Origin: an uncultured Roseovarius sp.
GTDB lineage: Bacteria; Pseudomonadota; Alphaproteobacteria; Rhodobacterales; Rhodobacteraceae
DNA length: 64,000 nucleotides
Direction: 5' to 3'
Assembly (NCBI GenBank): GCA_951812895.1
Contig: OX638333.1
Coordinates: 4,134,001 to 4,198,000 of the forward strand
Under the pieces are notes generated by a model that saw only the letters and a list, made by a program, of their open reading frames with translations, was not told the origin of the DNA and made no database searches. Positions 45,572-54,233 of the stretch are shown piece after piece. The position numbers were made by a program, and so were the translations under genes. Each line of letters begins with the position of its first letter. The stretch's first letter is position 1.

Positions 45572-46492
45572 ATGACGGCACAGCCCGATATCACAGCGCA
45601 CATCCCCCAACGGCGCGCCTTTGCCATGGGATTGATGATCGCCGGTTCGGTCGCCATCAGCTTTGGGGGCCTGATCATACGCAACATCGAAGCAGCCGAC
45701 ACGTGGCAGATCCAGTTCTACCGCTCACTTGCATTAATGGTGGCCATCGCGTTGCTGATGTTCTGGCGCTATGGCCGCAAGGCCCCTGCACAGGTCATCG
45801 GCATTGGCAAGCCGGGCATCGCCGCCGGTCTGCTGCTGGCCATTGCCGGCACCAGCTTTCTGCAGGCCCTGTCCAGCACGACCGTCGCAAACACCCTCTT
45901 TTTGCTCAGTGCGATCCCGTTTTTCACCGCAGCACTTGCGCGTATCATCCTGCGCGAAACACTGTTGCCCTCGACAATTTTAACCATGTTTTCCGCCGGA
46001 TCAGGCGTCATCGTGATGGTGATCGGCGGGATCGGTGCGGGCTCTCTCTATGGCAACCTGATGGCCCTGACCACGGCACTGTGCTTTTCCGGCTATGCCA
46101 TCATCGTCCGAAGACAACGCGGCGTGGAAATGCTGCCGGCCTTGTTCATCTCAGGCACACTGATTGCATTGGTCGCACTCATTATGCGGTGGGGCGATCT
46201 GGGAATATCGCTGCATGATCTCGCGCTCTGTTTCCTGTGGGGTGGTGTTCTGTCAGGGATAGCCAATGCCCTCTTTATCGCGGCCTCTAAACATCTCGCA
46301 GCAGCAGAGCTCACATTGATCATGTTGCTGGAATTTGCGCTCGGTCCCATATGGGTCTGGTTGTTCGTGGCCGAGACCCCGACCCGCGCCACCATTCTTG
46401 GCGGTGCAATCGTGATCTTTTCGGTCGCCATTCGCGCCTTGATCGAACTGACCCGCAATCGCCGAAAACCAGGCACCCGGCCCACGTTGTAA
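45572..46492 (+). CDS. EamA/DMT-family transporter
   Basis: A 306-residue permease with ten predicted membrane helices in two EamA repeats (about residues 15-145 and 155-290). The second repeat ends in WVWLFVAETPTRATILGGAIVI, a typical EamA segment. Family members export amino acids or other metabolites; the substrate is unknown. I chose the ATG at 45572; the frame is open to 45488 but the N-terminal extension is not protein-like. The ribosome-binding site is weak. Confidence 0.9.
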   Translation: MTAQPDITAHIPQRRAFAMGLMIAGSVAISFGGLIIRNIEAADTWQIQFYRSLALMVAIALLMFWRYGRKAPAQVIGIGKPGIAAGLLLAIAGTSFLQALSSTTVANTLFLLSAIPFFTAALARIILRETLLPSTILTMFSAGSGVIVMVIGGIGAGSLYGNLMALTTALCFSGYAIIVRRQRGVEMLPALFISGTLIALVALIMRWGDLGISLHDLALCFLWGGVLSGIANALFIAASKHLAAAELTLIMLLEFALGPIWVWLFVAETPTRATILGGAIVIFSVAIRALIELTRNRRKPGTRPTL

Positions 46493-46568
46493 CTCAAAAC
46501 CGGGCTTGTATCCCGCATCACCGCGTTTAACCTGCACCAGCGGGCAGATCCGCCCAGCGGGAGATGTG

Positions 46569-47768
46569 ATGCTGTTTCGCCTGTCAACATTGTCGGTGTT
46601 GCTGACGGTTCTGATCGACGGGATCGGCGTTGGGCTGATCATTCCGGTGATGCCGGACCTGATCCGCGAAATCCGCGGGATTTCACTCTCCGATGCCGCG
46701 ATCTGGGGCAGCGCGCTTTGGGCGTCCTATGCGATCATGCAATTCCTGTGCGGGCCGCTTATCGGCAATCTGTCAGACCGGTTTGGCCGCCGCCCTGTCA
46801 TGCTGATCTCTCTTGCGGTGATGACGCTGATGTATTTCATTATGGCCGTCGCCGGATCTATCTGGCTGCTGCTGATCGGGCGCTTCATCAGCGGCACCGC
46901 CGCGGCTACCCAATCGACAGCCGCCGCCTATATGGCCGATATCCTGCCCCCTGACAAACGCGGACAGGGGTTTGCCATCGTCACGGCAGCCTTTGGGGCC
47001 GGGTTTGTGCTGGGCCCGGTCATGGGCGGCCTTCTTGCCGATGTCGGAACACGGGCGCCCTTCTGGGCGGCCTGTGTGTTGTCGGCGGTCACCTTCCTGA
47101 TCTCAGTTTTCGCCTTGCCAGAAACCATCACAGATCAGAACCGCCGCAGCTTCGTCTGGTCCCGTGCCAACCCGCTTGGGGCGTTCCGCGATCTGGGTAA
47201 ACTTCCGAATATGGGGCACCTGCTTGGCGTCATGTTCCTGTTTCAGCTGGCCTTTTTCGCATTTCCGACAATCTGGGCCTATTACACCCGCGCCCAGTTT
47301 GGCTGGGACAGCAAAATGATCGGCATCTCTCTGGCCATCTTCGGCATCGCGATGGCGGTGGTTCAGGGCGGTGCAATCCGCTTTATCCTCGCCTGGTTCG
47401 GCGAAGGCGGTACTGTAAAGATTGGATTTGCCGCGGCACTTGCCTCCTTCGCGGGCCTGTGCGTTCTGACCAATGGCACCCTCGTTCTGATCTTTACCCC
47501 GGTTGGGGCCATCGCCGGCATCGCCCTACCGGCTCTGCAGCAAATCATGTCGCGCACCACACCCGATGATGCTCAGGGGGCCCTTCAGGGCCTTTTCAGC
47601 AGCCTGAATGCGCTGGCCTTCATCCTGTCACCCATTCCAGCCATGCTGTCCTTTGCGGCAGCCACCCGCCCGAACGGTCCCATATACTTCCCCGGGGCGC
47701 CATTCTTGCTGTCCTTCCTGTTATGCGCAGCAGGTCTGTATCTGTTTTTGCGAAACGATACTGAGTAG
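46569..47768 (+). CDS. MFS transporter, TetA-like multidrug/tetracycline efflux family
   Basis: A 399-residue major-facilitator protein with 12 predicted helices. The MFS motif A is GNLSDRFGRRPVML between helices 2 and 3, and GFGAGFVLGPVMGGLLAD-type sequence marks motif C in helix 5, typical of drug/proton antiporters of the TetA type. True tetracycline resistance cannot be inferred. I chose the ATG at 46569, with GGGAGATG just before it. The IS3 fragment begins a few bases after its stop. Confidence 0.9.
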   Translation: MLFRLSTLSVLLTVLIDGIGVGLIIPVMPDLIREIRGISLSDAAIWGSALWASYAIMQFLCGPLIGNLSDRFGRRPVMLISLAVMTLMYFIMAVAGSIWLLLIGRFISGTAAATQSTAAAYMADILPPDKRGQGFAIVTAAFGAGFVLGPVMGGLLADVGTRAPFWAACVLSAVTFLISVFALPETITDQNRRSFVWSRANPLGAFRDLGKLPNMGHLLGVMFLFQLAFFAFPTIWAYYTRAQFGWDSKMIGISLAIFGIAMAVVQGGAIRFILAWFGEGGTVKIGFAAALASFAGLCVLTNGTLVLIFTPVGAIAGIALPALQQIMSRTTPDDAQGALQGLFSSLNALAFILSPIPAMLSFAAATRPNGPIYFPGAPFLLSFLLCAAGLYLFLRNDTE

Positions 47769-47775
47769 GTATAAG

Positions 47776-48179
47776 CCTCGACATCACAGGACACGCAGCT
47801 TGTCTTGGATGCTTTGGAGCAGGCCATCTATGCACGCAGACCAGCGGACAGCCTCATTCACCATTCTGATCGCGGGTCTCAATATGTGTCGATCAAATAC
47901 ACCGAACGACTGGCCGATGCTGGACTGGACCCATCCGTCGGCAGTGTCGGTGACTCATATGACAATGCCCTTGCCGAAACGATGATCGGTTTGTTCAAGA
48001 CCGAGGTCATCAACCGCTTCGGTCCACGGAAGTCCAAAGATCAGGTTGAGTGGGAAACATTGAAATGGGTCGATTGGTTCAACATTAAGCGGCTTCTCGA
48101 GCCGCTGTGATACATCACACCGCAAGAAGCAGAGGATACATACTGTCAAAGCTTGAAAACAGACGACATTGCAGCTTGA
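47776..48179 (+). pseudogene. IS3-family transposase remnant (C-terminal part, with nonsense mutation)
   Basis: The C-terminal third of an IS3-type orfB integrase core. LIHHSDRGSQYVSIKYTERL, SVGDSYDNALAETMIGL and WVDWFNIKRLLEPL are the classic DDE segments. The N-terminal part and orfA are missing: an in-frame TAA precedes residue 1 of the fragment. The reading frame is interrupted at 48108-48110 by TGA where a glycine (GGA) is expected, and then continues in the same frame (YITPQEAED) to the genuine stop at 48177-48179. Clearly a dead fragment. Confidence 0.9.
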
Positions 48180-48191
48180 AATACGAGCTTA

Positions 48192-48220
48192 ACAGTCTCC
48201 GGTAAAACCGGGGCGGTTCA
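48192..48220 (-). repeat. IS3-family right terminal inverted repeat
   Basis: The sequence ending the IS3 remnant, read on the reverse strand, begins TGAACCGCCCCGGTTTTACC, a typical IS3-family terminal repeat. It lies 13 bp after the transposase stop. The matching left end is not in the window because the element is truncated. Confidence 0.75.
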
Positions 48221-48423
48221 ATTTCCGGTGCTGAAAAATTAATTTTTTAACGACCAAGCCCTACGGGTGGAAATACCGTTGCCTAACTCTGAAAAAGAAG
48301 TCGCCTGCCCCAAGTTCGCCAGTAAGCTCCTAACCTAATTGCAAAATTTATTGCAAAAAGGGGAGAAACAACAACGATAGTTGAGAGCGGACCCGGCCAA
48401 TATATTGTTTTTGTTGATATTAA

Positions 48424-48470
48424 AATGGTGCCCCCACACGGACTCGAACCGCGGACCTACTGATTACAAA
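48424..48470 (-). repeat. attL: duplicated 3' half of tRNA-Thr(UGU)
   Basis: This 47-bp sequence is identical to 63053-63099. Read on the reverse strand it is the tRNA 3' half: anticodon loop TTTGTAA (anticodon TGT), 3' anticodon stem, T-arm with GGTTCGAGTCC, acceptor strand and an encoded CCA. The bases beyond the anticodon loop (from 48471) do not complete the anticodon stem, so it is a fragment and not a working tRNA gene. It marks the left boundary of the integrated element. Confidence 0.9.
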
Positions 48471-48641
48471 GACGTGGGACTGGAGGCTAACCGCTTGTTG
48501 GCAAGGTGGTAATCGTGGTGGCGAATTTGCGTTACAAGGATGTCACAAGGGTCGCTCGGCGTAATGTTTGATTGGTTTGGATGCGCACAACATGCTTATG
48601 TTCGGTTGTGAGTTTGTGTCCTTGTGTCTATAGGTATCTAT

Positions 48642-50027
48642 ATGCATAACGAGACACTGACTACATCCGAAGTTGCCAGCCTCGCTGGCGTTCACAGAGA
48701 TACGCTGCTGCGTTGGCTTAGGGAGAAAGCAATCCCGGAGCCCAGTCGCGATCATCGGGGCTGGCGGGTGTTTACTAGCGCCGAAGCTGTTGCAGTGTCG
48801 CGCTTCGCAGAAACCGGTAGTTGGGAACAACCGATCTCACCGAATGGTCCAGACCACGACATCGCAAAATTGCATAACATCGACTGGAACTTCGAGAGTG
48901 CAAAAACTCGATACTTGACCCATGGTATGCATCCTTATCCAGCGAAATTCATCCCCCAAATTCCAAATGCGCTTATTCAAGAGTTATCTTCGGTCGGCGA
49001 AACCGTAGCCGACATCTTTTGTGGCAGCGGAACGACGCTCCTTGAGGCACTGCAGCTAAAGCGAAATGCAATTGGCATAGATGCCAATCCTTTGGCGTGT
49101 CTGGTTAGCGGGGCAAAAACAAAAGCGCTTTCGAACGTTGAACTTGAGGAGGTAGGTGAGCACCTAGAGCTCTGCAAGAGGCTGCTATCTTCATTGCAAG
49201 CTGATACAGGCGACATGTTCTTTTCTGGGGAAATCTTTCAATCTGAGGGTTGGCGGCCAGATGCCAAAGTAACAGATTTCTGGTTTTTCCCTGAAGCCGT
49301 GGAGGAGCTTGCGGAGATTCTACTCCAGATTAGAAAGATCAAATCGAAGAACGCGCGGAATTTGTGCCTATCCGCTTTCTCAGCGATCATTGTAACTGTG
49401 TCGAAACAGGATTCCGATACTCGATACGTGCGGAGGGAAAAGAAAGTATCCGCAGGAAGCACGCTCTCGCGATATATTTCTCAACTGGCATCAGCCATGG
49501 GGGCGGTACTTGAGCTTGGGGACTTAATTGAAGATCGCTTCAATTGCGAGATCATCCACTCCAACATCCTCGAAGCACCCGAGACCGATGAATTCGATCT
49601 GGTAGTTAGCTCGCCCCCATATCCGAACGCTTACAGCTACCATCTATACCATCGACTCCGCTTGATTTGGCTTGGTTTCGATGATCAGGTGTTCAAACAA
49701 GCCGAAATCGGAAGCCACAGAAAATACAGCTCTAAAGGCAAGAACAAAGCGACAAGTGAAACTTTCGCCAATGAGTTCTCGAAAATATTGATGTGGTTGA
49801 AACCGAAACTGGCGCAAGGTCGATATGCCTGCCTCGTGGTTGGAGACTCGACACTTGATGGCAAAAGGATTGATAATGCTCAATTGATATCGGAAGTGGC
49901 TAAACCGCTTGGCTTTGTCGACGTGGACCGTATTGAACGGCAGATCGCGCCGACAAGGAAAGCCTTCAACCCCAAGATAGGCAAAATCAAGTCTGAAAAA
50001 ATCCTGATCTTGAGAAATGGTGGATAA
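48642..50027 (+). CDS. DNA methyltransferase (SPPY type) with N-terminal MerR-like HTH
   Basis: A 461-residue SAM-dependent DNA methyltransferase. Residues 5-55 form a MerR-like helix-turn-helix (TTSEVASLAGVHRDTLLRWL). Motif I is DIFCGSGTT (124-132) and motif IV is SPPY (324-327); the 190-residue spacer probably holds the target-recognition region. SPPY favours N4-cytosine but N6-adenine is possible. I chose the ATG at 48642; a GTG at 48624 is an alternative. It is 2 bp before a second methyltransferase and on the opposite strand to a PLD-type nuclease, forming a likely type IIS system. Confidence 0.88.
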   Translation: MHNETLTTSEVASLAGVHRDTLLRWLREKAIPEPSRDHRGWRVFTSAEAVAVSRFAETGSWEQPISPNGPDHDIAKLHNIDWNFESAKTRYLTHGMHPYPAKFIPQIPNALIQELSSVGETVADIFCGSGTTLLEALQLKRNAIGIDANPLACLVSGAKTKALSNVELEEVGEHLELCKRLLSSLQADTGDMFFSGEIFQSEGWRPDAKVTDFWFFPEAVEELAEILLQIRKIKSKNARNLCLSAFSAIIVTVSKQDSDTRYVRREKKVSAGSTLSRYISQLASAMGAVLELGDLIEDRFNCEIIHSNILEAPETDEFDLVVSSPPYPNAYSYHLYHRLRLIWLGFDDQVFKQAEIGSHRKYSSKGKNKATSETFANEFSKILMWLKPKLAQGRYACLVVGDSTLDGKRIDNAQLISEVAKPLGFVDVDRIERQIAPTRKAFNPKIGKIKSEKILILRNGG

Positions 50028-50029
50028 AA

Positions 50030-51628
50030 ATGAAGGCCCAACTTGCGATAAAGCAATTCATCCAGCCGTTTGAACGTAGATTGGCAATGTTAGAACTAGA
50101 GGCATTGTCACAGAGCACTCCATCTGCTGTCGGTAACGACGCGTCGTCTGCCTCTGTGTTCGAGATTTCTGGTCAATTTGACCCTCAATACCTCAGCAAG
50201 TCATTGTCATATTGGCGTGAGGTGAATGCTGAGGAAGCAACCTTAACGGAGCAAATCAGAGCCGAAGCGACATCCATTGTCGCGGGGAACGGTCTAGACA
50301 TTGCAACTGTCCGCGAAAAAACTAACGAACTCGTCCCTGAGCGACTGCCCAATCGTCGTTGTCTTCGGTACGCGTCACACGGGTTGCATGAATATCGTGG
50401 GAAGTTTTTTCCACAGCTCGTTAGGGCGCTCGCGAATATAGCCGAAGTACCGCAAGATGGCCTGATAGTCGATCCTATGTGCGGTAGTGGCACTACCATC
50501 GTAGAGGCCAAATCATCTGGTCGATGGGCTATTGGCTTTGACATGAACCCTCTTTCAGTTTTCGTATCGGACATTAAATGCAAAGCCCTTGGATTTGATC
50601 CAGACGATCTGATTGACGTTTTTACTCGGTTGGACTTCGCAATAGCGAATAGTGTTGATGCCGAAGCTGACCGGCCATGGACAACTCGCTACACCCAAAA
50701 GGATCAGGAGTATCTTAAACGGTGGTTTGCGCCTGAATGCCTAGAAGATCTAGGACTCGTTCTATCCGTTCTAGACAATCTTGACAGTGACAATTTTCGT
50801 GACTTTTTCCGAGTTTGCCTCAGCAACGTGTTGCGTGCTGTTTCACTCCAGAAGGAAGCAGACTTGAGGGTTAGAAAGGAAGAAAAGCACTATTCTACCG
50901 GAGACCTTCAAAGACGCTTCCTTGAGTTCGCTAAGAAGTCAGTGAAGCTGCTGGTTGCATATCTCGTAGAGATGTCCGGTGATCACTCCACTATCGCGCA
51001 CAGTGTTGTCGCTGGTGATGCAAGGAACTTTGCAGGAGAAATACCAGAAGTGAACGGCACAGTGGACGCCATCATCACCTCTCCCCCATATGCAACGGCA
51101 CTACCTTATCTTGACACAGACCGGCTAAGCTTGATCGTTCTTGGGTTGCTCCCTCGAAACGACCACCGTGCCCGCGACATGGAAATGATCGGAAATCGGG
51201 AAGTAACTGAACGCGTGCGGAAGGCCTACTGGGAAACATTTGAAGAACGGCGGTTCGAACTCCCCGATCAAACTTGCACGCTCATTCAAAGGATTCATGA
51301 ATTGAATCTAAATAGCGACGTTGGGTTTCGGCGCAAAAACCTCTCGGCGCTGCTAAGTAAATATTTTTTGGATATGAGGAGCGTATTGGTCCAATCGCTA
51401 AGTGCTTTGAAATCCGGGGCGCCAATGTTTCTTGTTGTCGGAAACAACCGCACCACGGCCGGAGGAAAAGACATCTGCATTGAGACTGCAATGCACCTAG
51501 CTGAAATTGGCAAGGCAATTGGTTTCAATCATGTAGAAAGTATTAATATGGAAATGCTAGCTTCGCGTGGCATATTCCGCTCCAATGCTATGCCTTCTGA
51601 GCAAATCGTTTGGCTTCAAAAACCTTAG
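50030..51628 (+). CDS. Second DNA methyltransferase (SPPY type)
   Basis: A 532-residue methyltransferase with motif I DPMCGSGTT (148-156) and motif IV SPPY (351-354). Its N-terminal 110 residues are unlike the first enzyme, and the HTH is absent. The segments HGLHEYRGKFFPQ and the first enzyme's HGMHPYPAKFIPQ are alike, showing the two are related. A pair of methyltransferases is expected when an asymmetric site needs each strand modified separately. Its stop overlaps the convergent nuclease stop by 4 bp. Confidence 0.88.
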   Translation: MKAQLAIKQFIQPFERRLAMLELEALSQSTPSAVGNDASSASVFEISGQFDPQYLSKSLSYWREVNAEEATLTEQIRAEATSIVAGNGLDIATVREKTNELVPERLPNRRCLRYASHGLHEYRGKFFPQLVRALANIAEVPQDGLIVDPMCGSGTTIVEAKSSGRWAIGFDMNPLSVFVSDIKCKALGFDPDDLIDVFTRLDFAIANSVDAEADRPWTTRYTQKDQEYLKRWFAPECLEDLGLVLSVLDNLDSDNFRDFFRVCLSNVLRAVSLQKEADLRVRKEEKHYSTGDLQRRFLEFAKKSVKLLVAYLVEMSGDHSTIAHSVVAGDARNFAGEIPEVNGTVDAIITSPPYATALPYLDTDRLSLIVLGLLPRNDHRARDMEMIGNREVTERVRKAYWETFEERRFELPDQTCTLIQRIHELNLNSDVGFRRKNLSALLSKYFLDMRSVLVQSLSALKSGAPMFLVVGNNRTTAGGKDICIETAMHLAEIGKAIGFNHVESINMEMLASRGIFRSNAMPSEQIVWLQKP

Positions 51629-52848
51629 TAATATCCAAATTTCTTCTTTGACGGCGCTCGAACACTTTCAACGCATTTTGCCAAATAAACAGGATGTTGA
51701 GTCGTACCGGTCGGAACAATCTCAATATAATAGTCATACCCGGCGCCACTTACCTTCTCGATGCGCAATATATCTCCGATAGATCCTGAACTTCTGAGTT
51801 CTTCACTCCTCAATCTCAAGTCCCGTTTGTCGGGATTGTACCACATATTCATGGTCGTATTTGTACCTCCGAGCCTGATCCGTACATTGGTGCGATCCAT
51901 CTTTCCAAATCCGTTTTGGTCGATTGAGCCACTCCATCCGGCATCCGCAACAAACGCTCCGGGCCAACTCCAAAAACCCGGGTTCATATCTCGAGCCCCC
52001 AACGGAACAAAAATTTCCGGTGAGCGTCTGGAGGTCCCTGTCGAGGTTTGGCCTACTCCGACGTCGGTTTTTTGGAGAGTCATTACGAACCCCGGCAACG
52101 AATGAGCAGCCGATGGAGCCGCGGTTGTCTTGCTCGTGCTGGACGTTGGGCCAGCTGGTGCGGCCGTAGTGGTCTTTCCTTTCTTTAAAAGCGGCCCAAA
52201 AGTAAGAAGTGGGCTTAGGGGCGGCTTCTTGGCAGTGGAGGATTTCGCTCCACCGCTCGCTGAGGTTCGGGGCGTTTTCGCGACTCCGATGATGCCGTCG
52301 GTCACAAGTTTCGCAACGTCGGCGTTTGTTTTAATAACAGAACTTCCAATTGTGGTGGAGCCAAGCCAAGTATCTATACTCGCCGAAATTTTCGCCAGTA
52401 TCGCCTTCTGATCCCCTTTTCTTGTATCGACGATTAGCCCCGCTTCTATGTTCCCAGAATTTATCCCGAAACTAGTAAGGTTAGCAGACCCGACATACGC
52501 GATCTCTGAGCCGTCAGACCTTGTTAAGTGGTAGACCTTTGGATGAAAAAGCCCGTTAGAAAAACTAACAATCGCAGTATTCACGCCTTTTCTTGGTGAT
52601 TTCACTAAGTCAAGATAGCTTTCAACATCATCCTTAATTGTTTCTTTTTCATTTGCGCCAATCACGGCCGAAATTTTGTTGCTGTTAGTGTTCAGAGACT
52701 TGATGATACCCGCAAATGCGCCAAGACCACTTAAGGAAAAGTAACCAGATTGAAACCGCAGGTGGGAAATTTCCTTTGGGTCCTCTTTGTCGACCCAATA
52801 ACCAAGCGCGTCCTCTGGTTTGCGCGACGATCCATCCAAGTACAGCAA
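51625..52848 (-). CDS. Phospholipase-D-fold restriction endonuclease (BfiI/NgoFVII-like)
   Basis: A 407-residue protein. Residues 1-175 are a PLD-nuclease domain with one HxK motif (His102, Lys104 in FHPKVYHL) and GSANLTSFG (120-128). Residues about 191-250 are a Ser/Thr/Lys/Pro-rich linker. Residues about 255-400 form a C-terminal domain (RDMNPGFWSWPGAF, MWYNPDKRDLRLR) like the DNA-binding half of PLD restriction enzymes. One active-site half per chain implies a dimer, as in BfiI. The TTG start at 52848 is supported by AAGGAG 6 nt upstream. The two methyltransferases converge on it and would protect the host. Confidence 0.85.
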   Translation of the reverse strand: MLYLDGSSRKPEDALGYWVDKEDPKEISHLRFQSGYFSLSGLGAFAGIIKSLNTNSNKISAVIGANEKETIKDDVESYLDLVKSPRKGVNTAIVSFSNGLFHPKVYHLTRSDGSEIAYVGSANLTSFGINSGNIEAGLIVDTRKGDQKAILAKISASIDTWLGSTTIGSSVIKTNADVAKLVTDGIIGVAKTPRTSASGGAKSSTAKKPPLSPLLTFGPLLKKGKTTTAAPAGPTSSTSKTTAAPSAAHSLPGFVMTLQKTDVGVGQTSTGTSRRSPEIFVPLGARDMNPGFWSWPGAFVADAGWSGSIDQNGFGKMDRTNVRIRLGGTNTTMNMWYNPDKRDLRLRSEELRSSGSIGDILRIEKVSGAGYDYYIEIVPTGTTQHPVYLAKCVESVRAPSKKKFGYY

Positions 52849-53159
52849 ACTGAACTCCTTACCGGTTGCAACTCGTCGCCACTATCTTTTTCAATTGACG
52901 CGGTAGCAAGCGTTTCCTGATGAAATCAACAAAAAGCTATGCTGATGCCTGGCAGCAAATTGTCTTCGCTTCGTCGTCCCACACCAAATGTATGAGGAAT
53001 AGGCGAATATCATCGTGCCGATACCACCAAGACACCCGTCAGCACCGCAGAAAAACCGGGGCGCTCGTCGATCTAAAGGCACACCGACCAGGGCCAGTGC
53101 AACGAGCACGACCCACATTAAGGAAAGCGGGCGACGCCTATGCGTCGCCCATTGTTGTT
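52849..53159. other. Intergenic region with a strong hairpin, possible small membrane ORF
   Basis: A 9-bp stem (GGGCGACGC / GCGTCGCCC, 53129-53150, loop CTAT) lies here and would terminate transcription of the 44-aa gene at 53160 or act on the forward strand, where a T-rich run follows. A reverse-strand frame at 52891-53118 (75 codons, two hydrophobic stretches MWVVLVALALVGV and MIFAYSSYIWCG) is possible but has no ribosome-binding site, so I do not call it a gene. Confidence 0.45.
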
Positions 53160-53294
53160 TCAAAGGTCCGGTGCTGTCCACCAGCGCCCTTCCATGAAGA
53201 TGTAGGTCCGCCTGCGATGCGTGAAACGCACAAAGCTGTTGCTGTCGAGACCTCGGCTGATGATGCGCAGCCGTTCGCGAACGTTTGGACTCAT
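53160..53294 (-). CDS. Small basic protein (44 aa)
   Basis: A 44-codon reading frame, MSPNVRERLRIISRG to RRTYIFMEGRWWTAPDL, rich in Arg and aromatic residues. Its ATG overlaps the stop of the upstream gene (ATGA at 53291-53294), a strong sign of translational coupling, and a hairpin terminator follows 9 bp after the stop. No family recognised; phage-like small-protein style. Confidence 0.6.
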   Translation of the reverse strand: MSPNVRERLRIISRGLDSNSFVRFTHRRRTYIFMEGRWWTAPDL

Positions 53295-53515
53295 GCCGCG
53301 TCCTCCAGTTCCGCGCTACGCATTCGGCGGATGTTGTTCTCGAGGTCGATATTCTCTTCGAGGACGTGCATTTCGTCGGCAATTGCGAGCACGAGCCACG
53401 CCGTCATCCGCCAGTCCGTGAAGTAGAAGTCACCGTCCTTGATAGAGAAAAGGTCGGGTCGCTCGCGCGTAGCGATGGTCATTACGGCGGCGAACGCCAT
53501 TTGTTGATTTGCCAT
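53291..53515 (-). CDS. Small hypothetical phage-type protein (74 aa)
   Basis: A 74-residue acidic protein (MANQQMAFAAVMTIA to SAELEDAA) with a C-terminal coiled-coil-like helix (EMHVLEENIDLENNIRRMRSAE, shown in part). The ATG at 53515 has GGAG upstream; an ATG at 53545 is an alternative but lies inside an operator-like palindrome. It is the first gene of a two-gene leftward unit with the 44-aa protein, divergent from the gene at 53602. Function unknown. Confidence 0.65.
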   Translation of the reverse strand: MANQQMAFAAVMTIATRERPDLFSIKDGDFYFTDWRMTAWLVLAIADEMHVLEENIDLENNIRRMRSAELEDAA

Positions 53516-53547
53516 AATTTGGATACTCCATTTGTTGGCTTTCATTC

Positions 53548-53571
53548 GCCATCTTCGTCATTGAAGATGGC
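53548..53571. promoter_or_regulatory. Operator-like palindrome between divergent small genes
   Basis: A 9-bp inverted repeat (GCCATCTTC / GAAGATGGC with a 6-nt centre), extended outward by cttt/aaag, sits exactly between two divergent gene starts (53515 leftward, 53602 rightward). It is the position expected for a repressor-binding site. Binding protein unknown. Confidence 0.5.
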
Positions 53572-53601
53572 TTGAAAGCGAAACTAAGGATTCTGAGACC
53601 G

Positions 53602-54078
53602 ATGGCAGTTGAGCAGAACCCAGATTTACTCAACTCGAATTCCGAGGAGGAAGGCGACGCGTTCATGGCGTGGGCGCTGCTATCGACGCAGTTGAACGAT
53701 CTGCCAGATTGGGCGCATGTCTACTTCCAAAAGCTGGTGGCAATGGTCGAAGAGTTCGATCCGCACGAAGACGACGAGATCGCACTGACCTGCCAGCTTG
53801 AAGTGCCCGTCCTGCGGTCAAAGAAACGCAAGCGGCTCGGTGCTAAGTCTCGTCATGACTATGCACATGTCTTCGACTGGGTTGATGGCTGGCAAAGGAC
53901 TGAGGAGGTCAATCTAGACCAAGCCCTTTGGGAATATATCGACATCCACAAACTCACGCTAGACGAATACGAGACCATAAAATCCGCTTACCACAAAGTG
54001 CGACGAGCGCGTCTAGCGAATTTGGATCAGGACCGACCGCATTTCACTATGTCCAAGACCAGCACAGAAGGCGATTGA
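53602..54078 (+). CDS. Hypothetical protein of the element (158 aa)
   Basis: A 158-residue soluble acidic protein (N-terminus MAVEQNPDLLNSNSEEEGDAF, middle DPHEDDEIALTCQLEV, then a basic patch RSKKRKRLGAKSRHDYAHV). It is the only rightward gene in the central part of the element, divergent from the 74-aa gene. A TTG at 53572 would add ten residues inside the palindrome. No family recognised; it could be a regulator but nothing shows this directly. Confidence 0.6.
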   Translation: MAVEQNPDLLNSNSEEEGDAFMAWALLSTQLNDLPDWAHVYFQKLVAMVEEFDPHEDDEIALTCQLEVPVLRSKKRKRLGAKSRHDYAHVFDWVDGWQRTEEVNLDQALWEYIDIHKLTLDEYETIKSAYHKVRRARLANLDQDRPHFTMSKTSTEGD

Positions 54079-54233
54079 GGCAACTGGGCGTCAGAGAACG
54101 CGGCTGTTGGCGCTGCCCGACGCTGATACCGCATTACACCACCTTGCCGCAGAGAGCCGCAAAAAAAACGGGTCGCTTGTTGAACTCGTTGGGCAATGAC
54201 GGGCCGATGTAGAGAGATCGACGAGAGCTTGGG

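Noticed and set aside
52891-53382. 163-codon reverse-strand frame
   Set aside because: It conflicts with the 74-aa and 44-aa genes, has Arg/His/Ser-rich shadow composition, and spans a hairpin; only its last 75 codons could be real, without a ribosome-binding site.
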